From Enterobacteriaceae bacterium LSJC7 (GTDB taxonomy: Bacteria; Pseudomonadota; Gammaproteobacteria; Enterobacterales; Enterobacteriaceae): a stretch of 64,000 nucleotides of DNA. Location of the stretch: the NCBI GenBank assembly GCA_000302695.1, contig AMFN01000003.1:434001-498000 (forward strand), given 5' to 3'. Each line of letters begins with the position of its first letter. Position 1 is the stretch's first letter. Below, piece after piece: positions 56,273 through 64,000 of the stretch. The position numbers and the translations under genes are program-made. A model generated the notes under the pieces. It made no database searches. It was not told the origin of the DNA and saw only the letters and a program-made list of their open reading frames with translations.

Positions 56273-57423
56273 TGCAACTTCTCCTTATTGTCCCAATAAT
56301 ACATAACATCATATTCTCTATATATCTCATCATTCCCGATGATGGCATCAATAATATAGTTACGATATGGGACATACATATGCTGAAAATAATAGTTATC
56401 AGTAAATCTGATAAAGTTAATCGAAAAATAAATGATAACAAAAAAATAAAATATATTTTTGCTAAATCCATTTTTAAATTCATTAATAACCAGAAATATT
56501 CCAACTATGAAAACAGGAATCATATAAACATCAAGCCTTGTACTTATAGTACCGTATCGCCCCAAGTATATATCGATTAACAGCATAAAATATGAGGCGC
56601 CATAGATAAACACAACGGCTCGCTCATTTAATGACTGAGAGATTTTTTTTGTGATTTGTGTTCTTCTCAGCTCCATCAACCAAATAATCAAAAACTTAAA
56701 AAACAAACTAAAAGTCAAAATAGAGTTCGCATTACCACTATCTCCATACCAAAATATCTTTTCTACAAAAGCATTACTCGTCAAACCAGCAAGCAATTTT
56801 AGAACTATATCAATAGGGTAGACATTTACAACAGAAAGAAAAACACCAACATAGCAGATAATCTTGATGAGTCTTATTCGGGATTGAGTAAGAATCAATA
56901 AAAAAGAGAATATAACTAGCGCCGAGGCATGAAAAAAAACCGCCACTGCGCAAAGAGTACAACACCATAATATTTTTTTATCCAAATACTTGGTATAAGC
57001 AATCAAAACCAATGATAAGCTTATTAGTTGCCTTACCGCTTCAGCATTAAATCCAAACTGATAAATAAAAAAAATTAAAACACAAAAAGTATAACCTCTT
57101 GAAAAAATTTTAAAAAAAGAAACTAATGATAGAATCAAAACCAACGTGACGATATATTGAAAAACCCAGTAATTTACGAGCAAGCCGCTTAACCTGGAAA
57201 TTAATAAATAGCCCGGTTCAATAGCTAACGTGAAATCTGTACCGCTATATAGATCCGAATAAAACAACCAGTCAAGACCTAATTTATATCGGAAGCCCAT
57301 GAACAGTGACAAAATAAATAAAACCGTCCACATGAATAATTTTTTTAAGTGTGTAGTTTTAATACTTACGTCGAACCAACCAATCACAAATGACAAAAAA
57401 ATAAAAGAATAGTATATGGCCAT
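56269..57423 (-). CDS. wzy: Wzy, O-antigen polymerase (EpsG-like)
   Basis: 384 residues with about ten hydrophobic segments. The early stretch GFRYKLGLDWLFYSDLYSG and the later FNAEAVRQLISLSLVLIAY are hallmarks of EpsG/Wzy-type polymerases. Joins lipid-linked repeat units in the periplasm. The only gene in the cluster with this profile apart from wzx. Confidence 0.87.
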   Translation of the reverse strand: MAIYYSFIFLSFVIGWFDVSIKTTHLKKLFMWTVLFILSLFMGFRYKLGLDWLFYSDLYSGTDFTLAIEPGYLLISRLSGLLVNYWVFQYIVTLVLILSLVSFFKIFSRGYTFCVLIFFIYQFGFNAEAVRQLISLSLVLIAYTKYLDKKILWCCTLCAVAVFFHASALVIFSFLLILTQSRIRLIKIICYVGVFLSVVNVYPIDIVLKLLAGLTSNAFVEKIFWYGDSGNANSILTFSLFFKFLIIWLMELRRTQITKKISQSLNERAVVFIYGASYFMLLIDIYLGRYGTISTRLDVYMIPVFIVGIFLVINEFKNGFSKNIFYFFVIIYFSINFIRFTDNYYFQHMYVPYRNYIIDAIIGNDEIYREYDVMYYWDNKEKLQ

Positions 57424-57430
57424 ATATATA

Positions 57431-58831
57431 TTAAACCTTAATCAGGCTGTAAATTTTAGATTTGTAAAGCAATGCCAATATAACAACGGTCATTATTATT
57501 TTAATTATAACAGCATAAACAATCTCTAGCTTGTTAACTTCTACAGTTACATACAGCATAGCCATAAAGAATACACTGTATATAATAAGTAACAATATCG
57601 ATAGTGGATTTTCTCTAATAACATACTTCGATATTAAATATTGAAAAAATGCCAGGAGAAAATATGCCCCAACAGTAGCCCAGGCAGCCCCAGAGATACC
57701 GTAAACTGGAATAAGAATATAATTTAATACAATATTAACTAAGAGAGCCATCAAGGTGCCTAACGACACCCACATTGTTTTTTTATGAAAAAATGTGAAA
57801 TTCACATAGCTTAAATAGACATGAATTAATGCATTACCGAAGATAATTACTGGGATAATATTTATGGCATCATGATAAGCACGATCTGCAAGTATAACCA
57901 CAATTTCTCTGGAAAAAAGAATAGCAAAGAAACTTAATATTGCGACAATAATACTGCTACTATATATCACTCTACAAATATCTTTTTTTGCATTAGCATT
58001 TATGAGCGAGTAGAGTTTAGGCTGCCATGAAGAGTTCCATGCAGTGATGATGATTATTACGCACATGCCTAAATTATAAGAAAAGGAATAAATCCCCGCT
58101 GAATAATCCCCCATGAGTTTACTGATGATGAGTCGATCGGCCTGAGAAAGTAAAGAATTGGAAAGGACATGCACCATCAAAGGTACACTGAACATCATTG
58201 CCATTTTAAAATAAGCTTTATCGAATTCGAAAACAGCAATTTTTTTTATTTTTCTGAATACATAAATAAAAACGAAAATATTTACTATAATCTGCGCATA
58301 TACTTTAGATAAATATTTATTATGCAGGAGAAAATAAGCTATTAAAAAAATAAGAAATATTTCTATTATTTTACTAATGGTATTTAATTTCACAAACTCG
58401 CCACTTAAACGCGCTCCTTGCAAGTAACTAGTATATATATATATATAACTGAGCATGATACATATGGCTAACACCCAGTAAAGATCGGTAACCGATATAC
58501 TTAGTAAAGGAGCAATGAACGGCGCATAAAATGGGCAAAGTAACAGTAAAAAAAACTGTGTAGGGACAAGGCCAAGAATGATCGTCCCTAAATAGCGAGG
58601 AAAATCCACATCATTTTTCATAAAAGAGTTGATGACAGCATTCTGTAAATTAAGACTAATAAAAACATACAGAATCATTATAGCCGCATTAAGTAGTGAC
58701 ATTTTCCCATAGTCATCAGGACTCATCACTCTTGAAAGTAATGGAAGGGATATAAACATAAATCCCTTTACAAAAAGATCTCCTGCAAAATATTTGAAAA
58801 AATCACTGAGCGTTTTGTTTTTATCCGTCAT
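57431..58831 (-). CDS. wzx: Wzx, O-unit flippase
   Basis: 466 residues, about 12-14 membrane segments, MATE/PST fold. N-terminal FFKYFAGDLFVKGFMFISLP with the SRVMSPDDYGKMSLL loop is typical of Wzx. Moves the lipid-linked repeat to the periplasmic side. The coding sequence contains a (TA)8 tract at 58432-58447 (residues YIYIY). Overlaps the next upstream transferase by 4 bases. Confidence 0.93.
   Translation of the reverse strand: MTDKNKTLSDFFKYFAGDLFVKGFMFISLPLLSRVMSPDDYGKMSLLNAAIMILYVFISLNLQNAVINSFMKNDVDFPRYLGTIILGLVPTQFFLLLLCPFYAPFIAPLLSISVTDLYWVLAICIMLSYIYIYTSYLQGARLSGEFVKLNTISKIIEIFLIFLIAYFLLHNKYLSKVYAQIIVNIFVFIYVFRKIKKIAVFEFDKAYFKMAMMFSVPLMVHVLSNSLLSQADRLIISKLMGDYSAGIYSFSYNLGMCVIIIITAWNSSWQPKLYSLINANAKKDICRVIYSSSIIVAILSFFAILFSREIVVILADRAYHDAINIIPVIIFGNALIHVYLSYVNFTFFHKKTMWVSLGTLMALLVNIVLNYILIPVYGISGAAWATVGAYFLLAFFQYLISKYVIRENPLSILLLIIYSVFFMAMLYVTVEVNKLEIVYAVIIKIIMTVVILALLYKSKIYSLIKV
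58432..58447. repeat. (TA)8 dinucleotide tract inside wzx
   Basis: Eight perfect TA units within the wzx reading frame. Gain or loss of one unit would shift the frame about a quarter of the way into the protein. Confidence 0.9.
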
Positions 58832-59892
58832 TTTAAACTTCTCAGATAGGCTGACAGCTGCTTTTGTTGATTTTCTAACGGATCGTATGTAGCAGCAGCA
58901 GCTTTAAAACTATCAATGTTTTCTGCCATATTGCTTATGGCCAGAAGTAATGAATTAGAGTTTGTTGCATCAAAAATAATACCGTTATGAGCATTTACCA
59001 TATCTTCATGGCAACCAACCTTATCGCTTAAAATGACAGGCAATCCCATAGATAATGCTTCTTCAACAACTAACCCCCATGGTTCGGACAACGACGGTAA
59101 GACAAAACAATCGCACCCTGCATAGATTTCGACCAATGATGTATTATCGACATAGCCTAAAAATGTAACGTTGTTTGTGGCTTTATTTTTTAAGTGCGTG
59201 AACTCTTCACCGCTCCCTGCGATAATTAACTTGTGTTGAGTTTGGCTAAAAGCCTCTATTAATATACTTAAGTTCTTTTCTCTCGAAAGGCGACCGACAT
59301 ATAAGAATTTTAAATTTTCATTTTTTGCCATGTTATCTTTCATCACTACTACATTTCTCTTTTGAAAATTCGAAATCCCTACACCATGAGTAATGAATAC
59401 TTCACCTTTAAAGCCTGCTTTATCTAAAATTTTATTCTGTAAGGATCCCGAGGGAAATGCATAACTCATTCTGTTAATGATGAACTTCTTTAAAACCCAG
59501 TGAATTCCTGTAGCCTTTGTTTCAAGAATGCTGCTCTCAATAACAATACCATTTTTACTTTTAGCTGTAATAAATGGAAAAAAAATAAGCTCTTTGCTTT
59601 CCCATCCTGAGTAAATTATTTTTTTATATCTGGTCGTAAAAACCGCTTTAAACAATCTAAATGCGACTAATAAAGAATTTCTGTTTTCATAAGGTACATT
59701 TGTAACAATTTCGTAATCAAACAATAACTCTTTACCATAAAAATCCTCATTCCTGATGAGTGATTTGTCTGATATAAATAATACCTTTATGTGTGTTTTT
59801 TTACTTAATTCATTAAACAGATTTACCTTATAAAAGCTAGGGAGGTTTGTTATGAATAAAATTTCATAATCTTTATTTTTTTTAAATAACAC
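58828..59892 (-). CDS. GT4 glycosyltransferase
   Basis: 354 residues. Donor half begins LKFLYVGRLSREKNLSILIEA, and EPWGLVVEEALSMGLPVILS carries the E-x7-E motif. ITNLPSFYKVNLFNEL at the N terminus resembles acceptor domains of O-antigen transferases. The start includes an A8 run (codons for KKN). Sugar unknown. Overlaps the next gene by 11 bases. Confidence 0.9.
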   Translation of the reverse strand: MLFKKNKDYEILFITNLPSFYKVNLFNELSKKTHIKVLFISDKSLIRNEDFYGKELLFDYEIVTNVPYENRNSLLVAFRLFKAVFTTRYKKIIYSGWESKELIFFPFITAKSKNGIVIESSILETKATGIHWVLKKFIINRMSYAFPSGSLQNKILDKAGFKGEVFITHGVGISNFQKRNVVVMKDNMAKNENLKFLYVGRLSREKNLSILIEAFSQTQHKLIIAGSGEEFTHLKNKATNNVTFLGYVDNTSLVEIYAGCDCFVLPSLSEPWGLVVEEALSMGLPVILSDKVGCHEDMVNAHNGIIFDATNSNSLLLAISNMAENIDSFKAAAATYDPLENQQKQLSAYLRSLK

Positions 59893-60982
59893 TCAATAAC
59901 CCCTCCCATTTTTTGACAACACACACTTCCAGATAGTCCGTAATAGAATTGCTGGCATCTTTTTCAAATTCAATTACAGCTTCTTCATTTTGTAATAATG
60001 ATGAAAGTTTTTGAGACATTTGTTGGACATCATTTGCAGGTATAAGTATCCCATTATTTTTAGATAAAATAGTCGCGGGTCCAGCTGGGCATGCAAAGCT
60101 GATGCATGCAAGGCCATATGATAATGCTTCGAGCAATACCATACCTAGCCCTTCATACCTTGATGATAATATGAACACCCTTGATTCGCAGAATTGTTGT
60201 GAAATTCGCTTCTGAAACGGCACAAACGTCACATTAGCAATTTTCAGCTCTTTAGCCAACTCAGTTAAAAGCTCTTTATCTTCTCCATCACCAATTATCC
60301 TTAGTTCCCAGCCTTTGGTATCTGCACCCGACCATGCATGCAATAATAAATCAAAACCTTTTTGGTGAGTTAGACGCCCGATAGCCAAAGCAACATTTTT
60401 TTTCTTGATAGTAACGTCTATGTCAGTAGGTGGAAGTACAATATTGGGTATGACCCAGTGCTTTTGTAAATCCATCCAGCAATATTTATCCTTATCCTCT
60501 GGCGTTAAGGACACAACAGCACTAATCTTGCGATAAAGAACTTTTTTGAGTTTAATTAATAAAGGATTGCCAATATCATGCTCAAAGTGCTCTATCGCAA
60601 CCAGTTTGGCCTGTTTTTTTTTGCTTAAACCATAAAGTAAGCATGTCATTTTCACATCACATGAAATAATAGTATCATTATGATGAATAAGGCCTCTTAA
60701 CTTTTTGCTTATTTGTCTTTTCTTTTTGTACAGATAATATAAATCAAACAGCATGCCATTAATAAGCCTGAACTTTCTGTTGTACATGCTTACTTCATCA
60801 CTGTCATTGATATAAATAATATTAACATTTTCATTAATATCAAATGCCAGATTTTTACCACTATTGTATAGACTTACTATAGTGACATCATAATGATGTG
60901 ATAATGCGTTTGCCAGAGAAATAGTAACTCGTTCAATCCCACCATTAGATGTCAAGTCTCCCAGGAACAGGAAGAGCTTCAT
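59882..60982 (-). CDS. GT4 glycosyltransferase
   Basis: 366 residues. N-terminal LGDLTSNGGIERVTISLANAL, donor half VALAIGRLTHQKGFDLLLHAW, and SRYEGLGMVLLEALSYGLAC with the E-x7-E motif. Classic WaaG/PimA-like layout. Adds a sugar of the repeat; donor unknown. ATGA overlap with the TagF-like gene. Confidence 0.92.
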   Translation of the reverse strand: MKLFLFLGDLTSNGGIERVTISLANALSHHYDVTIVSLYNSGKNLAFDINENVNIIYINDSDEVSMYNRKFRLINGMLFDLYYLYKKKRQISKKLRGLIHHNDTIISCDVKMTCLLYGLSKKKQAKLVAIEHFEHDIGNPLLIKLKKVLYRKISAVVSLTPEDKDKYCWMDLQKHWVIPNIVLPPTDIDVTIKKKNVALAIGRLTHQKGFDLLLHAWSGADTKGWELRIIGDGEDKELLTELAKELKIANVTFVPFQKRISQQFCESRVFILSSRYEGLGMVLLEALSYGLACISFACPAGPATILSKNNGILIPANDVQQMSQKLSSLLQNEEAVIEFEKDASNSITDYLEVCVVKKWEGLLSVI

Positions 60983-62142
60983 TTATTTTTCTCCAAAAAA
61001 AACTCGACAACTCGCTTGCTACTGTTGCCATCATGGTAATGATTAATAACTTTATTCATTTCCGTCCGAAAATTGATATATTTATCATCACCAAATACAG
61101 CTTCATTAATTGCATCTATCAGCTGATGCTGTGTACTTACTTTGTCGCCTGGAGTCCAAAACTCAAATGGCTCAAGCGTAAAGCCTCCACGAGATTGACC
61201 ATAATCAATTAAATCAGGAACAAGAAAAATCATTGGTTTATTAAGGAGAAGATAGTCAAAATAAACAGAAGAATAATCGGTAATTAAACAATCTACAGAT
61301 GGCAATAATTGATTAAGATCGATATTTTTAGAAGCCAAATTCCCTGAATCAATAACAGTGATATTTGAGGTTAGTGATTTTTTATTTTTGAAATACACTT
61401 CTTCATATGGATGAAGCTTCAAAAGCAAATGAATTTTATTTTTGCTCAGAAAGTTATCAAGAGACTCGAGATCAAAATCATTTACTCGTAAGAAGTTATT
61501 ATGATCTATACCTTTTCCATCGGAGTATCTGCGGTCCTCATTGTTTTGCCTGAAAGTTGGTATGTATAGTAGTATTTTGTCATCCTTACGGGCCTCAATT
61601 GCTAATGATGATAGCGCAACAGGTGAGAAAAGATAATCGTTACGAGGCTGACCTGTAACATAGACATTATTCGCTTTTTCACGAAAGCAAGCAGATATGA
61701 CAGATCGCATTAACTCAGATGTTGCTATTCTTTTTGAAGAGTAATCTTCCATACCCAAATAATCAAACTCACCTAAATAACAGATTTTTTTAAGTGGCAT
61801 ACCATGCCAAAGGCTTATATAAGTTTGATTTCTTGCGGCAATTCCTATCATCTCATTATGAGTGGTCATTATAAACTTACTGGTTAAATAGTAATATAAA
61901 GATTTCAATGAGCCACTTTCTACACTAATGAACGTATTGCTTTTGTTTGTTTCTTTAACAGACCAGATAATTTCATAATCAAGTTTATTTGCAAGGATAT
62001 AATCACTTACTGCCTTACAATTCCCTGAATAATCAGGTTTACTCTTAAAAAAAATGCGATTATTTTTTTTGGGGATAAGATAAGAAAAGAAAGATAATAA
62101 CCGTTTAGCCAGGCGAGTTAAGTATTTAATTAATCCCTTCAT
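60979..62142 (-). CDS. CDP-glycerol glycerophosphotransferase family protein (TagF/TagB-like)
   Basis: 387 residues, a single GT-B domain without the long extra modules of Gram-positive TagF. Family motifs: SLWHGMPLKKI (catalytic His), YIPTFRQ, LLLKLHPYE, and ITDYSSVYFDYLLLNKPMIF with the CDP-binding residues. Predicted to transfer glycerol phosphate from CDP-glycerol onto a sugar of the O-unit. Paired with the TagD-like gene by an ATGA overlap, which supports CDP-glycerol as donor. Confidence 0.9.
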   Translation of the reverse strand: MKGLIKYLTRLAKRLLSFFSYLIPKKNNRIFFKSKPDYSGNCKAVSDYILANKLDYEIIWSVKETNKSNTFISVESGSLKSLYYYLTSKFIMTTHNEMIGIAARNQTYISLWHGMPLKKICYLGEFDYLGMEDYSSKRIATSELMRSVISACFREKANNVYVTGQPRNDYLFSPVALSSLAIEARKDDKILLYIPTFRQNNEDRRYSDGKGIDHNNFLRVNDFDLESLDNFLSKNKIHLLLKLHPYEEVYFKNKKSLTSNITVIDSGNLASKNIDLNQLLPSVDCLITDYSSVYFDYLLLNKPMIFLVPDLIDYGQSRGGFTLEPFEFWTPGDKVSTQHQLIDAINEAVFGDDKYINFRTEMNKVINHYHDGNSSKRVVEFFLEKNK

Positions 62143-62534
62143 TTTATTGATTTGACAACCTCAATAATTTCAGTCGTTGATATCGATGGGGTTCTGGGTA
62201 AGTAAACAACATCACAATCGGGTTTAACCCAATCAAAACGGCCCTCCCAGTCATTACCCATAACCAGCAAATCAGCCTCAAATTGCTTGATATATTCTAG
62301 TTTTAACTCTAAGGACTCTTCAATAAAAACGAGGTCGACAAACTTTAAAGCGGAAATTATTTTTACTCGATCTTGTTGATTGTAGATAGGGTAGCGATTC
62401 TTTTTATTATAATTTAGCTGGTCAGATGATACGCCTACTATCAAAAAATCACCAAGTTCTTTAGCTCTTTCAAGTATATTAATGTGCCCAATATGAAACA
62501 CATCGAAAGTACCGAACGTTATTATCCGCTTCAT
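62139..62534 (-). CDS. tagD: TagD-like glycerol-3-phosphate cytidylyltransferase
   Basis: 131 residues, the size of B. subtilis TagD. The nucleotidyltransferase motif is GTFDVFHIGHINILERAKE with the HxGH pair. The second signature reads RTPSISTTEI where RTxGISTT is usual. Makes CDP-glycerol from CTP and glycerol 3-phosphate. First gene of the cluster, 24 bases after the ops element. Confidence 0.93.
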   Translation of the reverse strand: MKRIITFGTFDVFHIGHINILERAKELGDFLIVGVSSDQLNYNKKNRYPIYNQQDRVKIISALKFVDLVFIEESLELKLEYIKQFEADLLVMGNDWEGRFDWVKPDCDVVYLPRTPSISTTEIIEVVKSIK

Positions 62535-62558
62535 CTTCTACCCTCATTATTGAATATC

Positions 62559-62597
62559 CATGCTACCGCCCCTGGCTCTACAGCTACCAGTACACTG
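62559..62597 (-). promoter_or_regulatory. JUMPstart element with ops (RfaH recruitment)
   Basis: On the minus strand CAGTGTACTGGTAGCTGTAG then AGCCAGGGGCGGTAGCATG, very close to the JUMPstart consensus. The ops core is GGCGGTAGCATG (62559-62570), with A where GGCGGTAGCGTG has G. It pauses RNA polymerase and loads RfaH so the long AT-rich operon is transcribed to the end. Confidence 0.93.
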
Positions 62598-62759
62598 ACA
62601 ATAAATCTGCACCACCTAAGAAACGGCTGTCCTTCCGCACTTTGTGATACCAGTGGCAAAGAAAAGCAGCCACTGAATATATAAATTGCCTGCCCGCTTA
62701 ACGAGTTAATCTTCGTTTGCTATAGCCAACAATCTCAGTCCATTGCATCCATATATGGC

Positions 62760-62808
62760 AAAACGGCAGCCCGCATCGGGTTTTCCCCGATCCGCGTCTG
62801 CCGTTTTG
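62760..62808 (-). terminator. galF terminator
   Basis: Long imperfect hairpin on the minus strand: AAAACGGCAG and ATCGGGG pair with CCCGAT and CTGCCGTTTT around a GAAAA-type loop. It lies between galF and the O-antigen promoter region. Confidence 0.75.
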
Positions 62809-62836
62809 TCAGGCACAACAAGTACCGCCCTGGTAC

Positions 62837-63730
62837 CTATTTTGCCAGTAGTTTCTCAATCCCTTCACGAAATTTCTGTCCTTCCTTGAGATTACGTAAA
62901 CCGTAGTTCACAAATGCCTGCATGTAGCCCATTTTCTTGCCACAGTCATAGCTTTTACCGGTCATCAGCATGGCTTCCACAGGCTGTTTTTTGTTCAGCG
63001 CTGCAATCGCGTCGGTCAGCTGAATGCGCCCCCAGGCGCCCGGCTCGGTTTTCTCCAGCTCCTGCCAGATATCTGCCGATAAAACATAGCGGCCTACCGC
63101 CATTAAATCTGAGTCCAGCGTCTGCGGCTCATCAGGCTTTTCGATAAAGTCGATAATACGCTCTACCTGTCCTTCATTGTCCAGCGCCTGCCCGGTCGTA
63201 ATGACCGAATACTCTGAGAGTTCGCCCGGCATGCGCTTTGCCAGCACCTGGCTACGCCCGGTTTCTTCAAAGCGGGCCACCATAGCAGCCAGATTGTAGC
63301 GCAACGGATCGGCGCTCGCACCATCCAAAATGATATCTGGCAACACCACGACAAAGGGATTATCCCCTACAGACGGACGGGCGCACAAGATGGAATGCCC
63401 CAGCCCCAGTGGTTGCGCCTGGCGTACGTTCATAATCGTAACGCCCGGCGGACAAATATTTTTTACTTCCGCCAACAGCTGACGTTTGACGCGCTGCTCC
63501 AGCAGCGACTCCAGTTCATAAGAGGTATCGAAGTGGTTTTCTACCGCATTCTTGGAAGAATGCGTCACCAGCACGATCTCCTTGATACCCGCAGCCACAA
63601 TCTCATCGACGATGTACTGAATCATCGGTTTATCGACTATCGGAAGCATCTCTTTGGGTATCGCCTTCGTCGCAGGCAACATATGCATACCGAGACCAGC
63701 GACCGGGATGACTGCTTTTAAATTAATCAT
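62837..63730 (-). CDS. galF: GalF, GalU-like UTP-glucose-1-phosphate uridylyltransferase homologue
   Basis: 297 residues from ATG 63730 ([14 protein letters not shown]), the E. coli length; a GTG four codons earlier is less likely. It is GalF rather than GalU because the nucleotide loop reads [18 protein letters not shown], with M-H where GalU has T-R. GalF has little activity itself and is thought to modulate GalU and UDP-glucose supply. Conserved upstream boundary of the O-antigen locus. Confidence 0.95.
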   Translation of the reverse strand: MINLKAVIPVAGLGMHMLPATKAIPKEMLPIVDKPMIQYIVDEIVAAGIKEIVLVTHSSKNAVENHFDTSYELESLLEQRVKRQLLAEVKNICPPGVTIMNVRQAQPLGLGHSILCARPSVGDNPFVVVLPDIILDGASADPLRYNLAAMVARFEETGRSQVLAKRMPGELSEYSVITTGQALDNEGQVERIIDFIEKPDEPQTLDSDLMAVGRYVLSADIWQELEKTEPGAWGRIQLTDAIAALNKKQPVEAMLMTGKSYDCGKKMGYMQAFVNYGLRNLKEGQKFREGIEKLLAK

Positions 63731-64000
63731 GTTCAATCCCACCTCTCAATAATTGGTGAATTATAGCCTTTTCACGCACTGAAGCTAGCATGTTTTGATA
63801 ACCACAGTTTTACAAGCGTCTTTATAAGTCGATTAATAAGAAAAATCCGTAACAAGCCTACAAAAAACCTCTGACTTATCGCAGCAAAAAGTTTTAAGGG
63901 TTCATTTTTTACTCCGATAAGGAGCTGAAAAATTCACTTTTTCCATATTTACAACCTGCTGGCCGATATAATCCACATCCACGGAGCTTTGCCCATGCTC
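63731..64000. other. Region upstream of galF, to the window edge
   Basis: AT-rich, no gene. TATAAT at 63967-63972 and an ATG at 63995 preceded by GGAG could mark a rightward gene starting at the edge, but only two codons are visible. Confidence 0.35.

Larger units (their letters stand above)
62535..62836. other. Leader region between galF and the O-antigen operon
   Basis: 302 bases without a gene. From galF leftward: the galF terminator, an AT-rich promoter region, then the JUMPstart/ops element. No individual promoter is assigned. Confidence 0.7.

Overview
The window is chromosomal DNA of a member of the Enterobacteriaceae. The core genes match Escherichia/Salmonella proteins closely and keep their E. 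coli order, but both flanks of the first core block differ from E. coli, so I do not assign a genus. Core genes look GC-rich (mid-50s %). The O-antigen cluster is visibly AT-rich, and so is the 1.8 kb stretch before base 5776.

Layout. (1) 1-3930: the 5' part of a nonribosomal peptide synthetase on the minus strand, running off the left edge (C-A-PCP-C...). Its adenylation pocket reads as serine. (2) 3931-5775: gene-poor, AT-rich DNA with a scrap of an IS3-type transposase. (3) 5776-34974: a DUF7916-like TIM-barrel gene, then the complete E. coli phoP-to-hinT block read backwards: phoPQ, roxA, pepT, potABCD, cobB, nagK, lolEDC, ycfT, mfd, ldtC, bhsA, comR, ycfJ, ndh, ycfP, nagZ, thiK, lpoB, ycfL, hinT. 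Two small extra genes sit inside it: a cysteine-containing exported peptide and a small membrane protein. (4) 35328-45324: plaP, yeeZ, and the histidine operon with its leader peptide and attenuator (hisLGDCBHAFI). (5) 45439-63730: the O-antigen locus, with wzzB, rmlA, rmlB and gnd on one side and galF on the other.

The O-antigen cluster (transcribed right to left from a JUMPstart/ops element at about 62.58 kb) is one tightly overlapping operon: tagD-like, a TagF-like transferase, two GT4 transferases, wzx, wzy, a third GT4 transferase, fnlA, fnlB, fnlC, wbuB, wbuC. It predicts a Wzx/Wzy-dependent repeat with N-acetyl-L-fucosamine and glycerol phosphate. Chain length is set by WzzB. RmlA and RmlB are present between gnd and wzzB without RmlC or RmlD.

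The hinT|plaP junction and the reversed orientation of the phoP-hinT block fit a single large inversion around the replication terminus relative to E. coli. The other points most worth checking are the serine-type NRPS module, a (TA)8 tract inside wzx, a likely ComR operator between bhsA and comR, a consensus FNR site upstream of ndh, and a potA gene whose homologous start codon reads ACG.
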